DNA of 64,000 nucleotides, taken from Euborellia annulipes (taxonomy: Eukaryota > Arthropoda > Insecta > Dermaptera > Anisolabididae). Shown one piece after another: positions 10,666 through 21,008 of this stretch. The stretch lies in NCBI GenBank assembly GCA_023213315.1, contig JAKCPI010003067.1, positions 62,001 through 126,000 of the forward strand. The letters run 5' to 3'. Every line of letters starts with the position of its first letter. Position 1 is the stretch's first letter. The notes under the pieces are model-generated. The model was not told the DNA's origin. It saw nothing but the letters and a program-made list of their open reading frames with translations, and did no database searches. Made by a program: the position numbers and the translations under genes.

Positions 10666-10853
10666 GTGAGAATGCGATCAGGTGCAGGCGGTAGGCGGGA
10701 GCCTCGGGTGGCCACCGCCGCCGCCGCGTGTTTGTGTTCTGTCGTCTTGTTGATGTCAGCTGTCGCAGCAGCTGCAGCAGTCACCGCCTCTACATCAAAC
10801 TCCAATACGGACTCCGAACTCAGTTTGGGACGGTGTATCAATGTGTTCAGTCG
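10666..10853 (+). CDS. Possible first coding exon of a secreted or membrane protein
   Basis: The frame opens at ATG 10666 and stays open to a plausible splice donor, CG|GTAGGAA, at 10853/10854; the in-frame stop is the TAG of that donor, as expected when a frame runs to the end of an exon. The 62 complete codons encode an Arg-rich N-terminus (R2, R4, R10, R11, R14), a hydrophobic Ala/Val/Leu stretch (about residues 15-40) and a Ser/Thr/Asn-rich piece, which together resemble a signal peptide or signal anchor followed by the start of a mature protein. The exon would end in phase 2. The product is not recognised. GC content and CpG density differ sharply from the window. Alternatives are a chance frame in a GC island or an untranslated exon. 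Confidence 0.4.
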
Positions 10854-10860
10854 GTAGGAA

Positions 10861-11099
10861 AATTTTTTTTTGACATTTTACTTTTATTTCTTAAAAGTGT
10901 GATTATTAAATATTTCTGATCAAAGACAGTGGCGGATCCTTAACTCGTAGGTTATAATAAGATTATATTAAAAAAAAAAAAATTTGTTTTGCTCAGCTCA
11001 AATTAAATCTCACTCACAAGTCAAAATGGTAAAGTCCACTTTTGGAAATTATGAGGATATTTATTTTTAGACCAAATACTTGAAAAGAGATAATTAATT
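10861..11099. other. AT-rich, candidate intron start
   Basis: Composition drops back to AT-rich directly after the candidate splice donor, including a poly-A run near 10970. No further exon is recognised downstream in the window. Confidence 0.3.
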
Positions 11100-11240
11100 A
11101 TTCTTGGTAATTGTTAGAGATTACTGTAGCCATATTTAAATTTTCCAAATAAATAAGAAAAATTTAATATTTTTTCTTAAAATAATATGTTTACACTAGC
11201 TTAAATTACTCACAAATAATCCCTAACAATTACCAAGAAT
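11100..11240. repeat. Small MITE-like element with ~26-bp inverted ends
   Basis: ATTCTTGGTAATTGTTAGAG at 11100 is mirrored by CCCTAACAATTACCAAGAAT ending at 11240. The interior is AT-rich and non-coding. No certain target duplication. Confidence 0.6.
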
Positions 11241-11825
11241 AGATATTTATTTTAAATTTTTTAATTACAACTCTTTAAACAAGTTTTTGCTCCTTTTTAC
11301 TCAAACAGATCCGCCTATGGCTTACAAAAATTGAACCAACAAAATATATAATTTAAATAAATATAAATAGCCTAGAATTTCATTTATTAAATAATTATAA
11401 TAATTGTCATGTCCTAAATGAAGCCTCTGAAAAAATAAATATTTAATTTTCGTTCTATTTAGGAACTTGGTCTAGGATTTTTTGTAAAATGATATATAAA
11501 AATATAAAATATTAAGATTGACAAATTAAGTTATGAATTAATGAGTTTTTTAATTAAATATCTTTATTGTATTCCATTATACAAATGGAAATTCGTAAAT
11601 ATAGGCTTAATAGTCCGAATAAAATTATACATAGCTCATGTTTTTAATCATCATTAACTACCAACAAGTAAAAATCGAGTTTCTTTTGTTTATGCGGTTT
11701 GATAGAAGATATTTGTAGAAGAATAATTACAATTTTGATTTATAATTGTAGACTTTTAGTAAAGAAACTTTTTTTATTACAAAATATTGGAGATGAAGCT
11801 TTCGTTTCCCTTGTGTTATCTACAC
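11241..11825. other. AT-rich sequence, nothing recognised
   Basis: No long frame, repeat family or RNA-like fold is evident. Confidence 0.5.
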
Positions 11826-11990
11826 TATAATTTATATTTTCGGTTTAACTGTTTTTTATTAGAATTAGATTCAACGCATTTCTTCAGATACAAATCACAA
11901 ATTGTCTCAAATCTCTAGAGATATGTAACTGAAGAAGACCACAGAATGAAGACCGAAATGTTGTATTCTAATACTAATAAACTACAAAAA
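11826..11990. mobile_element. Inverted pair of PLE-like 3' ends, diverged
   Basis: Right arm (plus): TGTAACTGAAGAAGACC, a spacer, GAAGACCGAAATGTTGTATT, then TAATACTAATAAAC. Left arm (minus) has TGTATCTGAAGAAATGCG and a matching TTCTAATAAAAAACAG. Both face outward like the pair at 46709-48297. Arms are short and diverged, so the call is moderate. Confidence 0.5.
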
Positions 11991-12294
11991 AAAGAACAAC
12001 AAAAATGCATTTATTAAAAAATACTTTTTTATACGTGCCAAAAAATGTTTCCATTGAGACCAAAACTTGTGAAAATACGTAAATTAACTGATTATAACTT
12101 TTTCTTTATAATTTTATTTAAGAATTTTGGCTTTTAAAATTTAAATATAAATAAGATACATGGCCCGTCGAGGGAGGAGAAAGGCGGGGTTGTAGTTGCG
12201 ATTCTGAAAAGTAGATAGGGATAAAAATTAAAAAAAAATTCCCTCTGTCCAAAATAAGCATTCAACATCGCAGTATATAATATTTATTATAGGG

Positions 12295-12345
12295 ACGGGT
12301 TCTAAATGGCCTTCGATGCCGAAAAACACCTTAAATTATACTTTA
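12295..12345 (+). mobile_element. SINE B, 3' tail fragment
   Basis: GGTTCTAAATGGCCTTCGAT and GCCGAAAAACACCTTAAA match the SINE B core/tail seen complete at 28975-29128. Head absent. Confidence 0.55.
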
Positions 12346-12358
12346 TGTTGTTATAGCT

Positions 12359-12420
12359 CTGAGGATGGTCTTTACCAAGACCGAAACGTCAGCCTAGTGG
12401 GTCAATAAATAAAATAATTT
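12359..12420 (+). mobile_element. PLE-like 3' end, single copy
   Basis: CTGAGGATGGTCTT, loop TACC, AAGACCGAAACGTC, then GGGTCAATAAATAAAATAAT. Same plan and nearly same sequence as the end of the GIY-YIG-bearing PLE at 48185-48240. No coding portion. Confidence 0.6.
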
Positions 12421-12677
12421 TTAGCTGCTATTCTTTTATTTACCTATTAACCTTAAATTAAATTTAAAAAAAAAAACTTCCCATTGCAACTTCGAAATGA
12501 AATTTTATACAGTATATTCAAATACAGCAAAATTATTTATATTTTCGTCCCGAAACCTTTGAGTTATTAATTATAAGTTATGATTCTGCTTGAAATAGGA
12601 TTAAGAAAAGGCTAAAAACAGCCGCAGGTGGGTTAAATATTTTCGAGATTTATATATTTGAATTAGATATTAGTATT

Positions 12678-12754
12678 ATAATGTATATTTTGTAAAACTT
12701 TGGATGGCTGAATGGCGGAGGCTAACGGCCAGAAAAATAAAGAAAAAAAAAAAA
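12678..12754 (+). mobile_element. 77-bp 5'-truncated LINE remnant
   Basis: A short stretch (TGGATGGCTGAATGGCGGAG...GGCCAGAAAAATAAAG plus poly-A) flanked by a perfect 13-bp duplication AGATATTAGTATT at 12665-12677 and 12755-12767. The 3' sequence resembles the end of the LINE at 35551-36204 (GGCCAAATGGTTTCTCTGCC, poly-A). An extreme 5' truncation of target-primed insertion. Confidence 0.75.
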
Positions 12755-12837
12755 AGATATTAGTATTCAAAACATCTCGATTCTTTTCGGACTTAACTAA
12801 GTCATAGAGATATATATCTAACAATGCTGTGAGTGCT

Positions 12838-12962
12838 ATTTATTGGCGAGGCCAAACATTCCATGGTCTCCTGGAATGGAACCCAGGATCTCCAGCCTTT
12901 CCGGGGCATGTCCATTGCACCAGGCCACCGGACCCTCGACCTCGGCGGTGGTCTGTGAAGTT
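12838..12962 (-). mobile_element. tRNA-like sequence, probable third SINE type
   Basis: On the minus strand: GTCCGGTGGCCTGGTGCAAT (A-box-like), then GGAGATCCTGGGTTCCATTC (B-box-like). The fold is imperfect and no canonical anticodon arm is closed, so a functional tRNA is unlikely. A similar minus-strand segment lies at 38283-38370. Confidence 0.45.
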
Positions 12963-14237
12963 CCTTAACAGGGAAAAAGGGTAAAATGCGGAGTCGGCTA
13001 ATTTAAATATTATAATTAGTTAAGTTGTGCAGTTTTGTATTTTCAAATTGATTATCCTTTAAAGTGTGTTCTCTTCGTTTGTATAAAAAAAAAAATGTAT
13101 TTCTATCTAATTTTTTCAAGATTATCCCCCAATGTCTTATTAAAAAAGCATAAAAAAATATACTAGGAAAAATATTGTTTGACAAAAAATTCAACTGTCA
13201 AAGGCAATTTTTTTTTTTTTTTTTTTTGAAAAGCGATCCAATTTCCTAAGGGTTGTCCTAGTTATATATTAAAGAGGTGATGTCCTTCGCCATCAGATGC
13301 CATTCAGAACATTCTCCTCTGTATACATATATATGAACGATGATAACTCGTTATGATGGATGGCTACCGGCAGCTCCATAAGCCTCTTCCCGGTGGTCAT
13401 CCATTCTGATTTTTTCTTCATCCTTCATCATCAAACAAGTTCCACCGTTTGTTTATTTTTTTTTTTTTTTATATCTAAATAAAAAATTACTCTACAAACA
13501 CTCCGCTTGGACTTATGCAAATCATTTGTTGTTTTCTTTTGCATATAACTGTCACACGTAGACGTAATATTATAAATTTATCCGTTCAAATAAATTTTAT
13601 TTTCAATTACTAAAATTAAAAATCCATATATCTCTATCTTTTGAGTTGATTTGATGATAGCATAAATGGGATTTAATTTCCTCAAACTTGTTTTAATGAG
13701 TTATTCTATAGAGCAACCCATTTACCTTATCTTAATTATAGTGAGTTCCGTGACATTGACCCACTTTCACGGCCAAGGACGACAACTTATTAATACGAAC
13801 TGTCAAAAATTGAATTAATACTCCTTTCGGAAACGGCAGAAGAGTCCATTCTGATTAATTCAACTAAAAATATTAGGATTGAGAAATTTATATTTTATTG
13901 TCTTCTTTAATTTCATAACTATAATAATTAGAAATAATCAATCGAAATTTGTCACCTAATATTTATATTTCACTTTCAATAGTGGAAATTTCTAAAATAA
14001 TTGTAAAATACCTATTAAAATCATGAATCGATCGTGTTAGTAGGCGATTATATTTTTTAAAATCATATGTTTGTTTCATAGGGCATGCCTTTGCTTATTT
14101 TGCTCACTGATGTTTCTCCTGATTTATAATAGCCCTAATTAATGTTTTTTTTTTATTGTACTTATATTACATATACAATCTACTATATTTGAATTAATTT
14201 TAATTTAAAAATAAACAGTATTATAGGCCTAATTGAT
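12963..14237. other. No gene recognised; one GC-richer part
   Basis: AT-rich with poly-T at 13208-13227 and 13450. About 13270-13440 is richer in GC (TACCGGCAGCTCCATAAGCC, CTTCCCGGTGGTCATCCATT) and could be single-copy or a decayed element; I cannot assign it. Confidence 0.4.
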
Positions 14238-14254
14238 AATTGTTTTTTTTTTTT

Positions 14255-14518
14255 TTTTTTTTATTAAAAAACATTCACACTTTTTTCTCATTCACACTCA
14301 CACACACATTCACACAGTCTTTTCGGCAACTCAAGCCATTTAAGACTTTAGACGATAACCGTTGTAAGTAATATATATATATTGGGGGTTCAGGCATTTC
14401 TATTTAAGCCATCTGGTATCCAAATGGCTTAAATAAAATCATAGGACTGCCTGGATCCGAACCCGCGACGTTTGGTATAGGAGGTAGGCACGCTACCTAC
14501 TACGCCAAACTCGGGGGC
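14255..14518 (-). mobile_element. SINE A with target duplication
   Basis: Complete minus-strand copy: CACACTTTTTTCTCATTCAC tail, CTTTTCGGCAACTCAAGCC core, the TTTAAGCCATCTGG/CCAAATGGCTTAAA hairpin, and the CCGAACCCGCGACG B box with its A-box part. AATTG plus a T-run (14238 on and 14519 on) flanks both sides as a target duplication. Confidence 0.88.
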
Positions 14519-14535
14519 AATTGTTTTTTTTTTTT

Positions 14536-16114
14536 TACATACAACACATTTAAGATTATTTTTTTACTCAATGATAATTATTATTTCAAGCATTGATTAT
14601 AAATTTTTCTTAGAATGGACCAACAAGATCAGAAAATTAAAATGTCCTTTGGTTAAACAATGGAAACGCTATTTTGGCAATACATTTAAATTAGTCTAAG
14701 AGATGTTGACAAATGCCAAAATTGATAACGTTAATATATGACTTAATTAGGTATTTATCATTATTTTTATGACATTATCCATCTTGTTAAAAACTAATCA
14801 GGTCATACGCCAAAATATCTATCAACATTATTATTTGCATAGTTTCATCCTCTCGTATTCCACAATACTGGATAGCTAAAGGCCGTCAGAAAATACAAAA
14901 AATAGTTTTGGCAATGGCTCTGGAGTTGTGACAATTTCAAGGTCGTCAAGAGGGAGAATGAAGTAGGGATGTATAGCAGGATCAATGCAAATTGATTAGA
15001 TAATTAATTTTCTTTAAATTTTCTATTTTTATTTCAAGGTGAGAGGAAATTATCTACCCAAGGAAGCAATTCCTTAGAAATAATTCGGCATCGGAGGTCA
15101 TGTAGACTTAATGTTTTTTAGCACTTATATGGACAGTAATATTTAATTTACGTAAATCAAATAGCCAATAGAATAGCTTATAATTTAAATAAAATTATTG
15201 ATTAGGATAGGCTAACCCTTAAACATGAAGTTATACTTTAACTTCGGAAAGAAACGTAAAATTAAGATAATTTTTTGAATATAAGCTAGAGTTTAAATCT
15301 TGCGGATTTGGCTGATTTTTTTTTTATTTCTTCATTTTTGAAGAATTTTTGCTTTCTCTAGCCTGTCGGCCTACCATTTAATTATATTTTAAAAATTAAC
15401 AATTATTTTTGCGCAACTACACAAATAAATAAAAGTAAAAATATCATTATTATGTTTTCTTTAGCATCATAAAAAGAAAAGAATTTTTTTTCTAGAATGA
15501 AATAACTATTTTTTTCTCGATCAAAGCTTCCAGAGAGGAAGAGATGTCGAGAACCGACGAGAGAGAAAAGTAGGGGAACGAGAGAGAGATCTTAAAAGCC
15601 AATGTTTCCAAAAACTTTTTTGTCTGCAACTCATAATTCCAAAAACATTTGTCTGCCGACCTAGAGAATGCCAAATGGAAATCATATTTCAAAAGTTTAG
15701 CCGGGGCAAATTTAAAATAGGACATGAATATCAAAATAATGAGATAAAAAATGGAGGAATGGGGAATGATAAGGGGAAAGGGAATGAACGAGTTCACAAC
15801 ACCAGGGACTTTGATCTTGACTCTTTTATTTAGGGAAATTCTCGTTACAAAGGTTAAGCAAATGTTAATTATAATTACCATACTCGAGAATAACTATCAG
15901 TTGCATGCAAGTATGACTTTTCACTATGACGTAATAACTTATTGGAGTTTTTATTTACAAAATATCCTCTTCCTCTATTCATCTTTTTCCCGCTGTTTAG
16001 AAATTCATCTACCTCTTGACATTGATGTTATTATATAAACACTCACTTTTATTTGAGAAAATGCAAATTAATTTTTTTTTTTAAGTATAATGATCTAATT
16101 ATTTATACTTTTTT
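14536..16114. other. No gene recognised
   Basis: AT-rich. A 129-codon minus-strand frame (15492-15881) is the second longest in the window but is hydrophobic, low in complexity and lacks any recognised domain; its DNA is a purine-rich run (GAGAGAAAAGTAGGGGAACG). I do not call it a gene. Confidence 0.4.
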
Positions 16115-16304
16115 ACTTTCTCTTACTTATATATAGAGAGAGAGAAAGTATTGGATTCATGTCAAAAAATCGAAGTCAAGATTTTGCTGGAAATACATGT
16201 TTTGCGATTCCCTGAGTCCAAAAAAGTGGGTCTGTGTTCAATTTAAAGCTAAGGTTAAAATTTTATATTTTAGTTAGGCGTGAAAATAAGCTTTTAAATA
16301 AATG
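16115..16304 (+). mobile_element. Family C, 5' part
   Basis: ACTTTCTCTTACTTATATAT...GAGAGAAAGTATTGGATTCA, then diverged family blocks with two internal deletions, ending at GTGAAAATAAGCTTTTAAAT where a SINE B takes over. Confidence 0.75.
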
Positions 16305-16400
16305 GAAACCAATTCAATTGAAATAAATTTTATTGCCTGTGACGGGATGCGAATCCTTGACCTTTGGTATCAAAAGCCAATGTTCTACCTCTGGTCAAGG
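16305..16400 (-). mobile_element. SINE B, head part
   Basis: Minus strand: CCAGAGGTAGAACATTGGCT (A-box side), TTTTGAT anticodon loop (TTG, Gln-like), GGTCAAGGATTCGCATCCCG (B box), then AATAAATTTTATTTC. Core and tail absent. Confidence 0.65.
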
Positions 16401-16439
16401 GCGAGGAAGGGAGAAGTTGAAAGAATTTTAGAAAATGGG

Positions 16440-16525
16440 GCGTTTTGATTTTGTTTAATGAGATTCATTTGAAGAGTGAACAAACGTTGAAGAAACGTCT
16501 CACTAATGGATGAAGACAAAATTTT
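16440..16525 (+). mobile_element. PLE-like end fragment
   Basis: GAAGAAACGTCTCACTAATG resembles TCGAAACGTCTCATTAATTG in the inverted pair at 5009-5382. Only this part is recognisable. Confidence 0.35.
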
Positions 16526-16528
16526 TTC

Positions 16529-16905
16529 ACTTTCTGCACCGGTATATGTTAATACACATATAGAGAGAAAGTATTGGATTCATGTCAAAAATTCCTTGTC
16601 GAGATTTGATGGATATATACGTTTTGAGGTCCCCTGAATCCAAAAGAGTGGTTTTCGCGATATAGTCTGTCTGTCTGTCTGTGTTCAATTTAAAGCAAGA
16701 AGGAATTGAGCTAGAAGGTTGAAATTTTATATTTAGCTTAGAGCGTGAAAGTAAGCTTTTGAACAAAATCTGCTAAAAAGCATTAGTACTTTAATGATGT
16801 ACTTTTACAGTTTTTTTCGATTTTCTCAAATTCGCTCCAACGATTTTGATTAAAATTCAAAAATCAATTATTATTTTTAGATCCTCTTTAATATGTTTAT
16901 GCAAT
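16529..16905 (+). mobile_element. Family C, 5' two thirds
   Basis: Carries the family blocks from ACTTTCTGCACC through ACGATTTTGATTAAAATTCA and CCTCTTTAATATGTTTATGC, then ends at a run of 14 C. Terminal palindrome missing. Confidence 0.8.
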
Positions 16906-17737
16906 ATTCGCCCCCCCCCCCCGTAGCCATCAATACTAGTATTTAAAAATTATGAAAATAAATAAATGGTCTCTGTAGCCGGGTTTAATAAAAAACTTAT
17001 AGAATAAATTATCATGGTTCTAATCGATTTTAATTTATTAAAGGCTTGTTTGTCTTTCGTTACTCTCTCCTTAACCTGGCAATGACCTTTGATGCAACAA
17101 AAATCTTTATATAATCTAACTACATGTCTTTTCCTGGAATGAAATTTATATATATAGGTCTATATATATATATATTTTTTTTTTTTATTAGAATATATCT
17201 CTGATGCTAAATCAAGGTCGAAATATAGACAAATATGTTTTTGTAAATAAAAAAAAAAAAAAATCATCATTCTAGTTAATTCAATGTCGAATTTGACGAA
17301 AAAATCTACGCATATTAATTGGATGGTACAAGCTCGTAAATACTTTTTGAATAACATACCATGTAGGTTGTATTTTTATTGTAAAAATTATTTTGAGTCG
17401 TATGTTTTTAGGGGATATTTTAGTAACAATATTACAGAAATGTTCAGGCCAATTAATTTGAGATCCCTACTTCCGCTATCCCTATCGATGTTTTGGAGTT
17501 AAAATGACTATTTCTTCAGGATAATGATGGGTTAGCTAATCAAATTAAAGAAAGAAATGTGGACATATTGCTGGAGAATAAATGGACCTGGAGATTATCT
17601 CTAACTTAACTTTTAATTGACCTATTATTTTATTAACTTCCCTATTTTTATTCAATAAATTTGTCTATGAAGAGTAAGAATAATATGTTTAAAATCAGCA
17701 TGTGTGATAATATCTGTTCAAAAGAGATAATAAAATA
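16906..17737. other. AT-rich sequence, no gene recognised
   Basis: Starts with a poly-C tract, contains (TA)n near 17150-17175 and poly-A near 17250. The plus frame 17284-17502 (72 codons) has no recognisable domain. Confidence 0.45.
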
Positions 17738-17865
17738 AACCTGGTGTGACTGGTCGCACACAACTTTCTCTTACTTTCGATAATTGAAAGTTGATCTGTT
17801 CTTGTCACACCAGATTTTTTGTGTCGACATATATTAGTTTCCACCGATATATTAAATTCATTAAA
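17738..17865 (-). mobile_element. Family C terminal palindrome, solo
   Basis: CTGGTGTGACTGGTCGCACA...TCTTGTCACACCAGA forms the family's terminal palindrome (17741-17815), followed by GTGTCGACATATATTAGTTT CC. The rest of the element is absent. Confidence 0.75.
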
Positions 17866-17993
17866 AAACCCAAACACACATCTACACACAGGTCCAAATG
17901 CCTTTACACATACGCATTAGGATGGCCTTTTGGTTATACCTGTAAAATTTTTTTTTACAAATTCTTTTTGTTCTGCTACGCAAAAGTTTTTTT

Positions 17994-18040
17994 TTACAAA
18001 AAATCTGGTGTGACTGTCGCACAGCAAATAACTTTTAATT
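17994..18040 (-). mobile_element. Family C half-palindrome
   Basis: AAAAAATCTGGTGTGACTGT and CGCACAGCAAATAACTTTTA: one arm of the palindrome only. Confidence 0.55.
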
Positions 18041-18067
18041 TAAATGAAAATTTTGAAAAAAAACATT

Positions 18068-18290
18068 TTTAAGGTCTTTTTCTGCATCTGAGGCCATTAG
18101 ACTCCTTCTTTCGATTGGTATCCAATTCAATATTATTTTTAATACATAATTTCCTGATAATGTTCTTAGCCACGTCTCTTTTCTAAATGTCTAATTTTTC
18201 TCGCTTGTGATGGGAACTTCCCAACTCCTTGTACACAAGATGCTTATGCTTTACTTCTGTACCACAGGTCAAGGGCATAAATGAAATTTA
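18068..18290 (-). mobile_element. SINE B interrupted by another repeat
   Basis: Minus-strand SINE B: AAGGTCTTTTTCTGCATCTG core, GAGGCCATTAGACTCC, and ACCACAGGTCAAGG near the head. A segment inside it (about 18131-18197, AATTCAATATTATTTTTAAT ... CTTAGCCACGTCTC) is repeated at 18660-18730 outside any SINE, which suggests a second element lies within. Confidence 0.6.
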
Positions 18291-18956
18291 AAAGTCATAT
18301 AAAAAAATAAATGAGCAATCTTTGAATTTTTACCGTCAAAATTAATGTAAATATTTAGCTATATTTTAATTAATTTATCAAAAAATTTAATCCAAAGGGA
18401 AAATATTTTTAAATGCTCTCGCCTTTTTTCCTTTTTTTTTTTTTTTTTTTTTTTCAAAGGAGGCTACTGACTTTGATTTATCACGTACTTAAAAGCTAAC
18501 TTATTCACAAGTATGTGTGAATATATAGATTGGTCGGTCGCCTCTCTTAAATAAAATATCGTTATGAGATTCTTTTAAAACACCAGTCGACAGATTCTTT
18601 GAAGGAAATATTTATTACTACAGTATATAGGCTATAGCCTATTGATATTACCAAGAACAAAATTCAATATTATTTTTTATATATATATAATTTCTCGTTA
18701 ATGTTCTTAGCCACGTCTCCTTTCTAAATCTCTCAAAATTGTATTGCCTTATTAGAATTCTGAAAACAATAAAAATTTGACAGATTATTTTCATACACAG
18801 ATGCGATATATCCCTATCGCCTGCCGCCTGCTGAGAATCATAGTGGCGAAAGACCGAAAATTCAATTTTTGTGTTAAGCCATTCCAAACATTGCTAAAAC
18901 GTCTTCTCTTTTGAGTGCCAAACAGGGGAAAATAATCTCCATTCTTTGCCATTTAG
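18291..18956. other. AT-rich, with a second copy of a 70-bp repeat
   Basis: 18660-18730 repeats 18131-18197 (shared AATGTTCTTAGCCACGTCTC). Poly-T at 18430-18454. No gene recognised. Confidence 0.45.
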
Positions 18957-19078
18957 ACAGTCACACAGTCTTTTTTGAAAACTCAGACAATAAAAGACTA
19001 TACGATAACCGTTATTATTTATAATATTTTTTTGGGGGTCCAGACATTTCTATTTAAGCCATTTGGTACCCAAATTGG
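18957..19078 (-). mobile_element. SINE A, tail and core only
   Basis: CACACAGTCTTTTTTGAAAA, CGATAACCGTTATT, GGGGGTCCAGACATTTCTAT and TTTAAGCCATTTGG, then an abrupt change to GC-rich DNA. The tRNA-like head is missing. Confidence 0.7.
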
Positions 19079-19245
19079 CAAAAAACTTGCCCGCCGGAGG
19101 CGAGCAAGGAGATCCAGGGGGGGGGGGGGCAGCCCCCTGCCAAGGCGCCGAAGGCGGGCTTTGCGATTAGTTCTATTATATAAAAGACAAAGTCTGTCGG
19201 AATAAAAACTCTTCTTCCCCCTAAAATTCGGCATTTCAAAAAAAC
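19079..19245. other. GC-rich patch with G-run and hairpins
   Basis: GCCCGCCGGAGGCGAGC is self-complementary around CCGG; a run of 12 G follows; then GGCGCCGAAGGCGGGC. It resembles GC-rich ends of DNA elements but no inverted partner was found. Confidence 0.35.
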
Positions 19246-19265
19246 CCTAAAATTATTATTATTTT

Positions 19266-19519
19266 TTTAATTTCACTCGATTTTAATAAAATTTAAAATG
19301 ACGCTTCTCTAGGGTGTAAATAATTGAAAAATGGTACTCCAGATCTCAGAAAGTTCTATAGGGCGTACCAAGAAGGGACGTCCCCCTCTAAAATTTATCT
19401 TTCACTCGATTTTAATAAAATTTAAAATTACGTTCTCTTGGGTGAAAAGAAATTGTAAAATGGTATTCCAGACCTCAGAAAGTTTTATTGGCCCAGCCAG
19501 GGGGGACGTCCTCCCCTAA
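19266..19519 (+). repeat. Two tandem copies of a ~130-bp repeat
   Basis: About 19270-19397 and 19399-19519 share TTTCACTCGATTTTAATAAA, CTCAGAAAGTT and a GGGACGTCC end with ordered similarity. Divergence is moderate. Confidence 0.7.
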
Positions 19520-19811
19520 TGATTTTTTTTTCGGGATCCACTTTTTTGAAATCAGGGGGCCATAAAATGTGTATTTCTTTTTTGTTATTTAAGTAATTTA
19601 TTTTCTTATAGTTTAATGACAACATAATCATGTTAATGAGGCTATATATTTTAACATAAATTTACCTATAAAAGTAAAAAATATTTAAATATTTTTGATA
19701 TATTCTTGGCTTCTGGTTAATTTTTCATTTTATATTTCACTATTAGAAACGACAGACTTACCTATGTATTATAAATCCTCTGACTAATATGCAAAAATAT
19801 AGGGTTATAAT
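19520..19811. other. AT-rich, nothing recognised
   Basis: Non-coding AT-rich DNA up to the hAT element. Confidence 0.45.
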
Positions 19812-21008
19812 TAGGGCTCGGATTTATAGGCACTAAATAAAAATCTTTAAAATAGGCAGGCAACTAAGCACTCAAAATTATTAAAATAGGCACTTAAAAA
19901 GTCATTTATTGTAAAAATAGGCACAAAAAAGGGACTTAAAAAGGCATTATTTAAGAAATAATATAAAAAATTTAAAAAATTGATGTCCTTTTTGGAAACA
20001 AAGATAAAACAATTACCTCCTTTGCACAGAGATGGCTGAATGAGGGCGGAGGGGGCGAAGCTCAACTGAGGCGCCGTTTTTCGTTCGACCTTTTTTTTTT
20101 TTTTTTTCTTGTATTCGATTCTCGTTCGATTTTTTTTTTGTAATTTTTCTCCGGATTTGTGATATAAAATGAATTTATTATGAAATCTCAAAAAAAAGCC
20201 CAAATTGGCTATTTGAACTTAAAACAGGCACTAAAAAAGGCATTTATAGATGAAATAGGCACTACCCTGGTAGGAATGCACAATTGGGCCAAGCCTCGGA
20301 CCAGGCTTGGACCAATCGTGCCAAGCATTGGGCGAGGTTTGGGGCAATCCTTGGCTAACCATTGGGCGAGGCTTGGTTCAAGCCTTGGAATGATAACAAT
20401 GTACCCAGCCTTGGGAATCAAAAAAACCAAGGTTGGCCCAAGCCTTGGAAAACAATAAATGGATGATCGATCCAAGCCTCGAGGAAAAAAAAGTTGTTTC
20501 TCGAGAGATTTGAACTCGGGCTTTTTGGTTTGTTTGTCATTTGTCAATGCCTTACGCTCTCGTACACAGTTGTTATATTGATATGACTCTTTTTTAAGCT
20601 ATTTGATTTGCCTTTTATTTTAGCTAAATAAACTTTATCAAACAATCACCAGATTTAAAATATATTTTACTGTTTTTTTCAATTAATAGTACTTGATTTA
20701 ATTTAATTTTTTTTTTTTTTTAATTATATGATGGGTCAATTAATCATTAGGCCAAGCCTCGGACCAGGCTTGGCCCAATGGTCACTACTCAAGGCTTGGC
20801 AAATGACAACTGGCCCAAGGTTCGGCCAATTGTCAGCATTGGCAATTCCTACCAGGGTAAAACCCAAAATCGTCCAAAATAGGCATTATAAGCACTAACA
20901 AATGCCTCTTATTTTATTCAGAATTTCATGAAACGTATACATATCATATTGGCCTAAATTTTAAGCCATAAATTAAAAAAAGGCAAATAGGGCGAAATCC
21001 GAGCCCTA
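19812..21008. mobile_element. hAT-type non-autonomous element
   Basis: Left end TAGGGCTCGGATTTATAGGC, right end (reverse complement) TAGGGCTCGGATTTCGCCCT. It is bordered by an 8-bp duplication with one mismatch (GTTATAAT at 19804-19811, GTCATAAT at 21009-21016), the hallmark of hAT insertion. Subterminal DNA is full of short AAAATAGGCACTT-type repeats. No transposase. A second element is nested at 20265-20857. Confidence 0.85.
20265..20857. mobile_element. TA-flanked element nested in the hAT
   Basis: Ends CCCTGGTAGGAAT and its inverted copy ATTCCTACCAGGG, with TA on both sides. The interior carries many CCAAGCC/GGCTTGG and ATTGGGC units, several forming local palindromes (CCAAGCCTCGGACCAGGCTTGG is split here: CCAAGCCT, CGGACC, AGGCTTGG). 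No coding capacity. TA duplication fits a Tc1/mariner-like mobiliser. Confidence 0.75.

Noticed and set aside
15492..15881. 129-codon minus-strand open frame as a gene
   Set aside because: Low complexity, purine-rich opposite strand, no domain; expected by chance in biased DNA.
20180..20547. Repetitive Gly/Leu/Ala peptide frames
   Set aside because: Produced by the CCAAGCC/GGCTTGG repeats of a non-coding element on both strands.
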